Assembly (NCBI GenBank): GCA_020881835.1
Contig: CP052876.1
Span: 2,666,001-2,730,000, forward strand
Direction of reading: 5' to 3'
DNA length: 64,000 bases
From: Kineosporiaceae bacterium SCSIO 59966
GTDB taxonomy: Bacteria; Actinomycetota; Actinomycetes; Actinomycetales; SCSIO-59966
The notes under the pieces are model-generated. The model had not been told where the DNA came from, made no database searches, and was given only the letters and a program-made list of their open reading frames with translations. Positions 24,243 through 34,622 of the stretch are shown in pieces (positions within the stretch are counted from its first letter, which is position 1; every line of letters begins with the position of its first letter). Made by a program: the position numbers and the translations under genes.

Positions 24243-25670
24243 GTGCCCACTGGTAGCGAGGTCGTGCCGGACGGCTACGAGTTCGTCGTCGTCGCCAACC
24301 GGCTCCCGGTCGACCGGCAGGTCGAGGCGGACGGCACCACGTCGTGGCGGCGGTCCCCCGGCGGCCTGGTGACCGCCCTGGAGCCGGTCATGCAGAAGGC
24401 CGACGGCGCCTGGGTCGGCTGGTCCGGCGCCCCCGGGGAGGCCGACGCCCCGTTCGACGCCGACGGGATGCGCCTGGTCCCGGTGCCCTTGAGCGCCGAG
24501 GAGGTCGCCGACTACTACGAGGGGTTCTCCAACGCGACGCTGTGGCCGCTCTACCACGACGTCATCGTCGCCCCGGAGTTCCACCGCGACTGGTGGGACG
24601 CCTACGTCCGGGTGAACCGGCGCTTCGCCGAGGCCGCGGCCGAGCAGGCCTCGCACGGCGCGACGGTCTGGGTGCAGGACTACCAGCTCCAGCTCGTCCC
24701 CGCGGTGCTGCGCGGGCTGCGCCCCGACCTGCGGATCGGGTTCTTCAACCACATCCCGTTCCCGCCGTTCGAGATCTTCGCCCAGCTGCCCTGGCGCCGG
24801 CAGGTCATCGAAGGGCTGCTCGGCGCGGACCTGCTGGGTTTCCAGCGGGTGCAGGACGCGAACAACTTCCTCCGGGCGGTACGCCGCACCGCCGGCCTGA
24901 GCACCCGCGGGCAGTCCGTCCGGGTCCAGGACGCCGCGGGCGAGCGCCGGGTGCGAGCGCACGCCTTCCCGATCTCCATCGACTCCGCCGGCCTGGACGC
25001 GATGGCCCGCCGGGAGGACGTCGTGCGGCGGGCAGCGGAGATCCGCGCAGAGCTCGGCTCCCCGCGCCGGATCGCCCTCGGCGTCGACCGGCTGGACTAC
25101 ACCAAGGGGATTCGCCACCGCCTCAAGGCCTGGGGCGAGCTGCTCGAGGACGGCAAGGTCACCCCCGAGGACAGCGTCCTGGTCCAGGTGGCGACCCCGA
25201 GCCGGGAACGGGTCGAGCACTACCGCGTGCTCCGGGACGAGATCGAGCTCACCGTGGGCCGGATCAACGGTGACCACTCCCGGCTCGGCACCCCGGCGGT
25301 GCACTACCTGCACCACTCCTACCCGCGGGAGGAGATGGCGGCGCTGTTCCTGGCCGCCGACGTCATGCTCGTGACGTCGCTGCGCGACGGGATGAACCTC
25401 GTCGCCAAGGAGTACGTCGCCTCCCGCCACGACGAGCGCGGCGTCCTGGTGCTCAGCGAGTTCACCGGCGCGGCCGACGACCTGCCGCAGGCGCTGAAGG
25501 TCAACCCGCACGACATCGACGGGCTCAAGGAGACCATCCTGCGGGCCCTGTCGATGCCGGACGCCGAGCAGGCCCGTCGGATGCGGGCCCTGCGCCGACG
25601 GGTGCTCGACCGGGACGTCGCCCGCTGGGCCGACTCGTTCCTGTCCGCGCTCCAAGGGCCCCAGCCGTGA
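24243..25670 (+). CDS. otsA: Trehalose-6-phosphate synthase
   Basis: A 475-residue GT20 glycosyltransferase making trehalose 6-phosphate from a nucleotide-glucose and glucose 6-phosphate. Motifs include [11 protein letters not shown], the SPGGL loop, [37 protein letters not shown] and [15 protein letters not shown]. All are standard substrate-binding blocks and the length is normal. GTG 24243 lies 12 nt after AAGGAG. It overlaps otsB by 4 nt (GTGA), so the two are translated together. Confidence 0.95.
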   Translation: MPTGSEVVPDGYEFVVVANRLPVDRQVEADGTTSWRRSPGGLVTALEPVMQKADGAWVGWSGAPGEADAPFDADGMRLVPVPLSAEEVADYYEGFSNATLWPLYHDVIVAPEFHRDWWDAYVRVNRRFAEAAAEQASHGATVWVQDYQLQLVPAVLRGLRPDLRIGFFNHIPFPPFEIFAQLPWRRQVIEGLLGADLLGFQRVQDANNFLRAVRRTAGLSTRGQSVRVQDAAGERRVRAHAFPISIDSAGLDAMARREDVVRRAAEIRAELGSPRRIALGVDRLDYTKGIRHRLKAWGELLEDGKVTPEDSVLVQVATPSRERVEHYRVLRDEIELTVGRINGDHSRLGTPAVHYLHHSYPREEMAALFLAADVMLVTSLRDGMNLVAKEYVASRHDERGVLVLSEFTGAADDLPQALKVNPHDIDGLKETILRALSMPDAEQARRMRALRRRVLDRDVARWADSFLSALQGPQP

Positions 25671-26428
25671 GCGGCCTGCCGGCGGACCTCGACGCCGCCC
25701 TGCGCCGGTTCGCCGGCGCAGGGCGGGTGCTCGTCGCCCTGGACTTCGACGGCTGCCTGGCCCCCATCGTCGAGGACCCCTCGGCGGCGCGGGCGCTGCC
25801 CGGCTCGGACGCGGCGCTGCGGGCCCTCAGCCGCCGTGACGGCGTCCGGGTGGCGCTGGTCAGCGGGCGGGCGCTGGCGGACCTGCGGGCCGTCGCCGCC
25901 CCGCCACCGGAGGTCGTGCTGGTGGCCAGCCACGGTGCCGAGGTCGCCGGGGCAGACGGTCCGGAGGTGCCGGACGAGGTCCTTCGGCACGTGGTGTCCC
26001 TCCTGGAGCCGGTCGTCCTCGACCATCCCGGCACGGCCCTGGAGCACAAGCCAGCCGGGGTCGTGCTGCACACCCGCCGCGCCCCTCGGGCCGTGGCCGA
26101 CGCCGCCACCGCCGCCGCGCTGCGGGCGGTCGCGGACGTCGAGGGCGCCCACGTGCTGCAGGGCAAGGAGGTCGTCGAGGTGTCGGTCGTCGAGGCCGAC
26201 AAGGGCAGCGCGCTGCTCGAGCTCGCCGGCACCCTGGGGGTCGACGCGGTGCTCTACGCCGGGGACGACGTCACCGACGAGCACGCCTTCGCGGCGCTCG
26301 CCCGCCGGGGGGTCGACGCCGACGTGACCGTCAAGGTCGGCGAGGGCGACACCGCCGCCAGGTACCGGGTGGACGGTCCCGCGGCCGTCACCGGGGTGCT
26401 CGAGCGGCTGCTCACCCTGCGCGGCTGA
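25667..26428 (+). CDS. otsB: Trehalose-6-phosphate phosphatase
   Basis: A 253-residue HAD-family phosphatase with motif [11 protein letters not shown] (Asp nucleophile and acid), VSGR (motif II), [16 protein letters not shown] and [10 protein letters not shown] (motif III/IV). It dephosphorylates the OtsA product to trehalose, a compatible solute and stress protectant. GTG 25667 overlaps the otsA stop. Convergent with the LacI regulator gene. Confidence 0.95.
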   Translation: MSGLPADLDAALRRFAGAGRVLVALDFDGCLAPIVEDPSAARALPGSDAALRALSRRDGVRVALVSGRALADLRAVAAPPPEVVLVASHGAEVAGADGPEVPDEVLRHVVSLLEPVVLDHPGTALEHKPAGVVLHTRRAPRAVADAATAAALRAVADVEGAHVLQGKEVVEVSVVEADKGSALLELAGTLGVDAVLYAGDDVTDEHAFAALARRGVDADVTVKVGEGDTAARYRVDGPAAVTGVLERLLTLRG

Positions 26429-26466
26429 TCCCCGCCGCTGCCCCGCCGTCCGGTCAGTCGTGCCGG

Positions 26467-27498
26467 TCAGTCGTGCCGGCCGGCCGTGCGGCGCGGCGCG
26501 GCGCCGGTCGAGGACCGCACGACCAGCTCCGGACGGAACACGTACTCCGCCCGGGGCGCGGGCACCCCGGTGATCTCGTCGAGCAGGGCCCGGACCGCCG
26601 CGGTGCCCATCGCCTGCACCGACTGCCGGATCGTCGTCAGCGGCGGGTCGGTGAAGGCGACGAGCATCGAGTCGTCGTACCCGACGACGGACACGTCACC
26701 GGGCACGCTCAGGCCCCGCTCGCGGACGGCTCGGATCGCCCCGAGCGCCATGAGGTCCGAGCCGCAGATCACCGCGGTGCACCCGGCGTCCACCAGCCGG
26801 CCGGCGGCCGCGGCACCCCCCTCGACGCTGAACAGCGTGTACTCGACGAGCCGGTCGACGTCGTCCGTGCCGACGTGCGTGCTCATCGCCGCCCGGAACC
26901 CGGTCACCTTGCGGATCACCGGCACGTACCGCGACGGGCCCAGCGCCAGCCCGATCTCGCGGTGCCCGAGGGAGACGAGGTGGGAGACGGCCAGGTCCAT
27001 CGAGGCCACGTCGTCGTTGGAGATGAAGGGGGCGTCGACGCCCTCGGCGTAGCCGTTGACCAGCACGATCGGCAGCCCGCGCTCGCGCAGCCTGGTGTAC
27101 CGGCTGGTGTCGGCGGTGGTGTCGGCGTGCAGGCCGGAGACGAACACGATGCCGGAGACCCCCCGCTCCAGCAGCATCTGGGTGTAGTCGTCCTCGTGCA
27201 CCCCACCGGGCGTCTGGGTGCACAGCACCGGAGTGAAACCGTGCTGCGCCAGCGAGTTCTCGATCACCTGGGCGAACGCCGGGAAGATCGGGTTCTCCAG
27301 CTCGGGGACGATGAGCCCCACCAGCCCGGCGCTCTTGAGCCGAAGCCGTGAGGGCCGCTCGTAGCCGAGGACGTCCAGGGCGGTGAGGACCGCCTGCCGC
27401 GTGCTGTCCGCCACCCCCGGCTTGGCGTTGAGCACCCGGCTGACCGTGGCCTCGCTGACCCCGGCGTGAGCGGCGATGTCCGCCAGACGCGCTCTCAT
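26467..27498 (-). CDS. LacI-family regulator, probable MalR-type repressor
   Basis: A 343-residue protein. The HTH RLADIAAHAGVSEATVSRVL is at the N-terminus, then the hinge and the periplasmic-binding-like sugar domain (VGLIVPELENPIFPAF, ISNDDVASMDLAVSHL, VVGYDDSMLVAFTDPPLTTI). It is divergent from the malE-like gene, which it probably represses through the CTTGC repeats between them. The effector is presumably a maltodextrin or trehalose; this is inferred. ATG 27498 has a leaderless promoter. Confidence 0.9.
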   Translation of the reverse strand: MRARLADIAAHAGVSEATVSRVLNAKPGVADSTRQAVLTALDVLGYERPSRLRLKSAGLVGLIVPELENPIFPAFAQVIENSLAQHGFTPVLCTQTPGGVHEDDYTQMLLERGVSGIVFVSGLHADTTADTSRYTRLRERGLPIVLVNGYAEGVDAPFISNDDVASMDLAVSHLVSLGHREIGLALGPSRYVPVIRKVTGFRAAMSTHVGTDDVDRLVEYTLFSVEGGAAAAGRLVDAGCTAVICGSDLMALGAIRAVRERGLSVPGDVSVVGYDDSMLVAFTDPPLTTIRQSVQAMGTAAVRALLDEITGVPAPRAEYVFRPELVVRSSTGAAPRRTAGRHD

Positions 27499-27505
27499 GT
27501 GGCGC

Positions 27506-27570
27506 ACGCTACAGCACGCTTGCGAAAACTTGCAGAAAGACCCTTGCGGAGTCCATGAAAGACCTTGCTG
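27506..27570. promoter_or_regulatory. Shared lacI-malE promoter region with CTTGC operators
   Basis: On the minus strand TAGCGT (27511-27506) lies 7 nt before ATG 27498 of the regulator. Next to it are four plus-strand CTTGC motifs at 27519, 27529 (full CTTGCAG), 27543 and 27564. These resemble the CTTGCAG heptamers reported for Streptomyces MalR sites. They cover the malE promoter and start near the regulator -10, so repression of both directions is plausible. Confidence 0.6.
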
Positions 27571-27612
27571 CAGTCCGGGCACCATCCACACCCTTCGCGA
27601 GGAGATCCCGAT

Positions 27613-28908
27613 ATGCGTAGGACCGCACGATCCCTGGCCCTGACGGCCGGGTTCGCCGTGCTCGTCTCCGCCTGTGGCGGCGGCGAGACGACCGATCCGG
27701 AGGCCACGGACACCGGGGCCGCCACCGAGACGGCAACCGAGACCGCCGCTCCGGAGAGCACGGAGACCGAGGGCGCCCCGACCCGGGCGGACGCCGACCT
27801 CGTCATCTGGGCCGACGAGAACCGGGCGAACGCCCTGCAGGCCACCGCCGAGCAGTTCGGCGCCGACAACGGGATCACCGTCGCGGTCCAGACCGTGGCC
27901 ACCGACCTGCAGACGAACTTCGTCACCGCCAACACCGCCGGCAACGGCCCCGACGTCGTCATCGGCGCGCACGACTGGATCGGCAACCTCGTCCAGAACG
28001 GCGCCATCGACCCGCTGCCGCTGTCCGAGGCCGACCAGGCCCGGTACGCCGAGGTCGCCATCAAGGGCGTCACCTTCGACGGCCAGATCTACGGGCTGCC
28101 CTACGCGGTGGAGTCCATCGCGCTGTACCGCAACACCGACCTCGTCGCCGAGGCTCCGCAGACGATCGAGGAGCTGGTCCAGCTCGCCAACGAGTCCGGC
28201 GCCGAGAACCCGCTGTGCCTGCAGGTCGGCGAGAACGGCGACGCCTACCACATGCAGCCGCTGTACACCTCCGCCGGCGGCTACCTCTTCGGCGAGACCC
28301 CCGAGGGCGACCCGGACCCGACCGACGTGGGCGTCGGCAAGGAGGGCTCCATCGTCGCCGCGGAGAAGATCGGCGAGCTCGGCGCCCAGGGCGTGCTGAA
28401 GACCTCCATCACCGGGGACAACTCCATCGCGCTGTTCACCGAGGCCGCCTGCCCGTTCCTCGTCTCCGGGCCGTGGGCGCTCGGTGACATCAACACCGCG
28501 GGGATCCCCTACGAGATCACCCCGATCCCGGGCTTCGAGGGCATGGAGCCGGCGCGGGCCTTCACCGGCGTCCAGGCGTTCTACGTCGCGAGCAAGGGGG
28601 CCAACAAGGCCTTCGCGCAGGAGTTCGTGCTCAACGCCGCGAACACCCCGGAGACCATGCGAGCACTGTTCGACGCCGAGCCGCGCCCACCGGCGATGAC
28701 CGAGGTCCTCGAGGCCGTCGCACCCGAGAACCCGGACGTCGCGGCGTTCGCCGAGGCCGCCGACGCCGGCCAGATCCTCCCGGCCATCCCGCAGATGGCC
28801 GCCATCTGGGAGCCGCTGGGCAAGGCGGAGGCCGCCATCGTCGGCGGCGCCGACCCGGCCAGCACCATGCAGACCGCCGGCGAGACGATCGCCGCAGCGC
28901 TGCAGTGA
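27613..28908 (+). CDS. Maltose/maltodextrin-type ABC substrate-binding lipoprotein
   Basis: A 431-residue MalE-like protein. The signal peptide ends in lipobox LVSAC with Cys about residue 20, followed by a Thr/Glu-rich linker (about 20-60). The binding domain then starts at DLVIWADENRAN and includes GPDVVIGAHDWIGNL and YGLPYAVESIALYRNT. Ribosome site GAGGAG is 8 nt before ATG 27613. It is the first gene of a malEFG-glucosidase operon. Substrate specificity is inferred from MalF architecture and the GH13 neighbour. Confidence 0.88.
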   Translation: MRRTARSLALTAGFAVLVSACGGGETTDPEATDTGAATETATETAAPESTETEGAPTRADADLVIWADENRANALQATAEQFGADNGITVAVQTVATDLQTNFVTANTAGNGPDVVIGAHDWIGNLVQNGAIDPLPLSEADQARYAEVAIKGVTFDGQIYGLPYAVESIALYRNTDLVAEAPQTIEELVQLANESGAENPLCLQVGENGDAYHMQPLYTSAGGYLFGETPEGDPDPTDVGVGKEGSIVAAEKIGELGAQGVLKTSITGDNSIALFTEAACPFLVSGPWALGDINTAGIPYEITPIPGFEGMEPARAFTGVQAFYVASKGANKAFAQEFVLNAANTPETMRALFDAEPRPPAMTEVLEAVAPENPDVAAFAEAADAGQILPAIPQMAAIWEPLGKAEAAIVGGADPASTMQTAGETIAAALQ

Positions 28909-28999
28909 CCGACCCCCGCCCCGCCCGCGGCGCCTCGGCCCGCGGGCGGGGCGGGTCCACCCTCACCCCTGCCAGCAGGCCGACGACGTGGAGGACCCG

Positions 29000-30589
29000 G
29001 TGAGCTCGCTCCAGGACGTCCCCAGACGACCCGGTCGACCGGAGCGCTCCGTCGGGGTCGCCGCAATCCTCGTCAAGCTGCTCGGGCTCGGCCTCGTCGT
29101 CGCGCTCGTCCTCAGCGTGACACCGGCGCTGCTCGCCGCCGAGGACTACGCGATCCTCGTCGCGATGTGGGTGACGGCCGGGGCGCTCGTCGCCGTCTAC
29201 GGCACCACCAGGCTCATCCCGCTGAAGTACCTGCTGCCGGGAACGCTCTTCCTCCTGGCGTTCATCGTCTACCCGATCATCAGCACGTTCGCGATCTCCT
29301 TCACGAACTTCGGCGACGGCAAGCGGACGTCGAAGGAGGAGTCGATCACCCAGATCATCGGCCGGTCGGTCCAGCAGCTGCCGGACTCCCCGACGTACAC
29401 GCTGACCGTCGGCGCCACCGGCTCCCCGACCGAGGGGCCGTTCACGTTCTTCCTCGTCGACGACGCCGACGGCTCGCTGTACCGCGGCACCGCGGAGGGC
29501 CTGGAGCCGCTCGAGGAGGACGAGGTGACCGTCACCGACGGCCGGATCACCGAGGCCCCCGGCTTCACGATGCTGGACGCCCGGCAGGTCAACGACGCCG
29601 GGCCGCTGATCCAGGACTACACGGTGCCGACCGAGGACGGGGCGATCCGCCCGCTCGGCATCGGTCGGGCGTTCGAGGGCACGACGATCCTGCAGTACGA
29701 CGAGGACGCCGACGCGATCACCGACACGTCCACCGGGCGCACCTACCCGGTGGCGATGGTCGGCGACTCGGAGTACTTCGTCGACCCGGAGACCGGCCGG
29801 CCCGCCTTCTCCCAGAGCTGGCAGCAGAACGTCGGGCTGGCCAACTACGAACGCGTGCTGACCAACCCCACCATCCGGGCCGACTTCGTCCGCATCTTCC
29901 TGTGGACCCTGGCGGTGGCCGTCCTGTCCGTCGCCACGACGTTCGCGCTCGGGCTGTTCCTCGCCGTCGTCCTCAACGACCCGCGCGTGCGGGGCCGGCG
30001 TCTCTACCGGTCGATCCTGCTGCTGCCCTACGCGATCCCCGCGTTCATCTCCCTGCTGGTGTGGGCGAGCTTCTACAACCGCGACTTCGGCCTCATCAAC
30101 GACATCCTCCCGGGCAACCCGAACTGGCTCGGTGACCCCTGGCTGGCGAAGGTCGCCGTCCTGCTGACGAACCTGTGGCTGGGGTTCCCGTACATGCTCG
30201 TGGTGAGCACCGGCGCCCTGCAGGCCATCCCGGCCGAGCTCAAGGAGGCCGCCGCCATCGACGGGGCGAGCGGCTTCACCGCCTTCCGCCGGATCACCTT
30301 CCCGCTGCTGCTGGTCGCCGTCGGCCCCCTGCTCGTCGCCTCCTTCGCCTTCAACTTCAACAACTTCAACCTCATCCAGCTGCTCACCGAGGGTGGACCG
30401 TTCCCCGCGGACAACCCGCAGGCCGGTCACACCGACATCCTCATCAGCTACACCTACCGGCTGGCCTTCGGCGCCGGGGGCGCCCAGTTCGGCTTCGCCG
30501 CCGCGGTGTCCGTCGTCCTGTTCGTCCTGACCGCCGTCATCGCGACCATCCAGTTCCGGTACACCCGGGTGCTGGAGTCGGTGAGCTGA
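29000..30589 (+). CDS. MalF-type ABC permease with large periplasmic loop
   Basis: A 529-residue protein with eight predicted transmembrane helices. A soluble loop of about 190 residues (roughly 95-290) between helices 3 and 4 is the enteric-MalF P2-loop feature and supports maltose or maltodextrin as substrate. The binding-protein-dependent transport motif is EAAAIDGASGFTAFRRITFPLL. GTG 29000 is preferred because GGAGG lies 5 nt before it. An upstream GTG at 28988 would add four residues. Confidence 0.88.
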   Translation: MSSLQDVPRRPGRPERSVGVAAILVKLLGLGLVVALVLSVTPALLAAEDYAILVAMWVTAGALVAVYGTTRLIPLKYLLPGTLFLLAFIVYPIISTFAISFTNFGDGKRTSKEESITQIIGRSVQQLPDSPTYTLTVGATGSPTEGPFTFFLVDDADGSLYRGTAEGLEPLEEDEVTVTDGRITEAPGFTMLDARQVNDAGPLIQDYTVPTEDGAIRPLGIGRAFEGTTILQYDEDADAITDTSTGRTYPVAMVGDSEYFVDPETGRPAFSQSWQQNVGLANYERVLTNPTIRADFVRIFLWTLAVAVLSVATTFALGLFLAVVLNDPRVRGRRLYRSILLLPYAIPAFISLLVWASFYNRDFGLINDILPGNPNWLGDPWLAKVAVLLTNLWLGFPYMLVVSTGALQAIPAELKEAAAIDGASGFTAFRRITFPLLLVAVGPLLVASFAFNFNNFNLIQLLTEGGPFPADNPQAGHTDILISYTYRLAFGAGGAQFGFAAAVSVVLFVLTAVIATIQFRYTRVLESVS

Positions 30590-30599
30590 GGAGCCCGTC

Positions 30600-31565
30600 A
30601 TGACCTACACCCCTCAGCCGCTCGGATCCGCACCGGGGGAGAACGTCGAGCCCCAGGACGCCGGGCTCGCCTCGACCGAGCGGACCCGCCGCACCTACGA
30701 GGAGCCCAGGCCGCGCGGGATGCGCTGGTGGCGGGAGATCGGCTGGCGGCACGTCGTCGGGCTGGCCGCCGTCGCCTTCGCCGCGTTCCCGGTGCTCTAC
30801 GTCGTCTCGGCATCGGTGAACCCGCTCGGCACCATCGGCACCACCGGCCTCGTCCCCACCCGTTTCGGCCTGGACAACTACGCCGAGCTGCTCAGCGGGG
30901 ACCGGGGCCCCTTCCTCACCTGGTACGTCAACACCCTCGTGCTGTGCGCCGTGGTGACGGTCGGCCAGGTCCTCGCCAGCGCCCTGGCCGCCTACGCGTT
31001 CTCCCGGTTCCGCTTCCGCGGCCGGCGCGGCGGTCTGCTGACCATCCTGCTCATCCAGATGTTCCCGCAGTTCCTCGCGATCGTCGCACTGTTCAACCTG
31101 TTCAGCCGGCTCGGGGAGGCGATCCCGCAGATCGGGCTGAACACCCTCGCCGGCTACGGGCTCATCCTCATGGGCGGTGCGATGGGCCAGGTCTGGCTCA
31201 TCAAGGGCTTCTTCGACTCCATCCCCCGGGACCTCGACGAGGCGGCCATCATCGACGGCGCCACGCACACCCAGGTCTACTTCCGGATCATCCTGCCGCT
31301 CGTGCGCCCGATCCTCGCCGTGACCGGGCTGCTCGCCTTCGTCGGTGCGATCAACGAGTTCATCATCGCGAGCATCTTCCTCACCGACGACAGCGTGAAG
31401 ACCCTCGCCGTCGGCCTCTACGGCATCATCGACGGCGACCGGAGCAACAACCTCGGCGTGTTCGCCGCCGGCGCGGTGCTCACCGCGCTGCCGGTCGTGC
31501 TGCTGTTCCAGTACCTGCAGAAGTACATCGTCGGCGGGCTGACGGCCGGCTCGGTGAAGGGCTGA
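30600..31565 (+). CDS. MalG-type ABC permease
   Basis: A 321-residue inner-membrane permease with six helices and the EAA loop DEAAIIDGATHTQVYFRIIL. An N-terminal polar extension of about 45 residues precedes the first helix. It pairs with the MalF protein, 10 nt upstream. The C-terminal FQYLQKYIVGGLTAGSVKG is the MalG signature end. Confidence 0.9.
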   Translation: MTYTPQPLGSAPGENVEPQDAGLASTERTRRTYEEPRPRGMRWWREIGWRHVVGLAAVAFAAFPVLYVVSASVNPLGTIGTTGLVPTRFGLDNYAELLSGDRGPFLTWYVNTLVLCAVVTVGQVLASALAAYAFSRFRFRGRRGGLLTILLIQMFPQFLAIVALFNLFSRLGEAIPQIGLNTLAGYGLILMGGAMGQVWLIKGFFDSIPRDLDEAAIIDGATHTQVYFRIILPLVRPILAVTGLLAFVGAINEFIIASIFLTDDSVKTLAVGLYGIIDGDRSNNLGVFAAGAVLTALPVVLLFQYLQKYIVGGLTAGSVKG

Positions 31566-31576
31566 CGACCAACGCC

Positions 31577-33490
31577 ATGGGCCGCCACAGCGACCGCTCC
31601 GCCCACCTGCTCGACCTGCCGCACCACGACGGCTCTGCGCTGTACGTCACCGACGACGCCCCGGCGCCAGGCTCCACCGTCACCGTGCGGCTGCGGGTGC
31701 CGCACGCCCACCGGGCCCGGCACGTCGTCGTCCGCCAGCTCCGCGACGGCGAGCCGCTGCTCGTGCCGGCCGAGGTGGAGAGCGCGGACGACGTCCAGAC
31801 CTGGTGGCGGGCCGACCTCACCGCGCACAACCCGCTGACGGCGTACCGGTTCTTCCTGCACGGCGAGGACGGCGGCTACCGGTGGCTCGACGCCGCCGGA
31901 CTGCACGAGCGCGACGTCACCGACGCGCACTCCTTTCGGGTGGCGACCCGCCCGGGCCCGCCGTCCTGGGTCCAGGACGCCGTCGTCTACCAGGTGTTTC
32001 CCGACCGGTTCGCCCGCTCCGGCGTCCACCACGACACCCCGGCGTGGGCGGAGCCCGCCGACTGGGACGACGACGTCGTCCACCGGGGGCCGCACGTGCA
32101 GCGGCAGTGGTTCGGCGGTGACCTGGCCGGTATCGAGCACCACCTCGACCACCTCGTCGACCTCGGCGTCACCGTGCTGTACCTGACGCCGTTCTTCGAG
32201 GGCCGGTCGAACCACCGCTACGACGCGGTCACCTTCGACCGGGTCGCCCCCGAGCTCGGCGGCCAGCAGGCGCTGGTGTCGCTGGTGCGAGCGGCCCACG
32301 CCCGCGGGCTGCGCGTCCTCGGCGACCTCACGACGAACCACACCGGCGCGGGCCACGAGTGGTTCCGCCGCGCGGTCGCCGACCCGGGCAGCGAGGAGGC
32401 CGGGTACTACCTCTTCCGCCACCACCCGGACGACTACGTCAGCTGGCTGGACGTCCCCAGCCTGCCCAAGCTCGACCACCGCAGCGCCGCCCTGCGGCGC
32501 CGGCTCACCGACGGACCCGACTCGGTGGTGGCCCGCTGGCTGCGCGACCCGGTGGCCCTCGACGGCTGGCGCATCGACGTCGCGAACATGACCGGCCGGT
32601 ACGCCGACGTCGACCTGGCTCACGAGGTGGCCCGCACGGTGCGGGCCACGATGGCCGCCGTCGAGGCGCAGACCGGCCGTCCCACCTGGCTGCTCGCCGA
32701 GCACGGCCACGACGCCTCCGCGGACCTCGCCGGGGACGGCTGGCACGGCACGATGGCCTACTCCGCGTTCACCCGGCCGGTCTGGGCGTGGCTGACCGAG
32801 CCCGGGCACGGCCTCACCTTCCTCGGGCTGCCGGTCGAGGTCCCCAGCCTGCCCGCCACCGCGGTGGCCGCGACCGTGCGGGACTTCGTCGCCTCGGTCC
32901 CCTGGCGGTCGCTGGCCGCGTCCTCGACCGCGCTGGGGTCCCACGACACGCCGCGGATCCGGACGGTGGTCGGTGGCGGGACGGCGGGGGGCCTGGGCGC
33001 CGGCCGGGCAGGACGCGACCGGCACCTCGTCGCGCTCGCCCTGCTCGTCGGGATGCCCGGGGTCCCGATGGTGTTCGCCGGCGACGAGATCGGGTTGACC
33101 GGCGTGGACGGCGAGCACTCCCGCACCCCCTTCCCCTGGCACCGGCGGACGGAGTGGGACGAACCGACCCTGCTGGCCTACCGGACGTGGCTGGGGCTGC
33201 GCCGCGACCACGTGGCCCTGCGTCGCGGCGGGCTGCGCTGGGTGCACGTGGGCGCCGACTCGATGACGTTCCTGCGCGAGCACGCCGACGGCTCGGTGCT
33301 GGTCCACGCCGCCCGTGCCCGGCACGACCGGGTCCGCGTCCCGCTGCGCGCCCTCGGCGTCACGAACATCGGGGACGTGCGGACCCTTGCCGGAGCGGAC
33401 GTCGTCGGAGAGGATGCCAGCACGCTGGCCCTGCCGGACGACGGTCCGGCCGCGCACGCGTACCTGCTCCCGCCGACCGGCGGGGGCTAG
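31577..33490 (+). CDS. GH13 alpha-glucosidase/cyclomaltodextrinase-like enzyme
   Basis: A 637-residue enzyme without signal peptide, so cytoplasmic. An N-terminal beta-sandwich (about 1-130, neopullulanase-type) precedes the TIM barrel. Catalytic nucleophile Asp lies in DGWRIDVANM, the acid Glu in WLLAEHGHD and the third Asp in SHDTPRI. Region I reads DLTTNH instead of the usual DxVxNH. It should cleave maltodextrins entering through MalEFG. Specificity (neopullulanase, cyclomaltodextrinase, alpha-glucosidase) cannot be resolved. Confidence 0.85.
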   Translation: MGRHSDRSAHLLDLPHHDGSALYVTDDAPAPGSTVTVRLRVPHAHRARHVVVRQLRDGEPLLVPAEVESADDVQTWWRADLTAHNPLTAYRFFLHGEDGGYRWLDAAGLHERDVTDAHSFRVATRPGPPSWVQDAVVYQVFPDRFARSGVHHDTPAWAEPADWDDDVVHRGPHVQRQWFGGDLAGIEHHLDHLVDLGVTVLYLTPFFEGRSNHRYDAVTFDRVAPELGGQQALVSLVRAAHARGLRVLGDLTTNHTGAGHEWFRRAVADPGSEEAGYYLFRHHPDDYVSWLDVPSLPKLDHRSAALRRRLTDGPDSVVARWLRDPVALDGWRIDVANMTGRYADVDLAHEVARTVRATMAAVEAQTGRPTWLLAEHGHDASADLAGDGWHGTMAYSAFTRPVWAWLTEPGHGLTFLGLPVEVPSLPATAVAATVRDFVASVPWRSLAASSTALGSHDTPRIRTVVGGGTAGGLGAGRAGRDRHLVALALLVGMPGVPMVFAGDEIGLTGVDGEHSRTPFPWHRRTEWDEPTLLAYRTWLGLRRDHVALRRGGLRWVHVGADSMTFLREHADGSVLVHAARARHDRVRVPLRALGVTNIGDVRTLAGADVVGEDASTLALPDDGPAAHAYLLPPTGGG

Positions 33491-33541
33491 ACCCCTCACG
33501 ACGGATCGTCCGGCACGTACCTGCCGGTGAGAGGACACACG

Positions 33542-34618
<1,077 letters not shown>

Positions 34619-34622
34619 CCCG

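Noticed and set aside
27613-28908. Iron or amino acid binding protein instead of a sugar one
   Set aside because: The MalF P2-type loop, GH13 enzyme and LacI regulator make a maltodextrin system a better fit.
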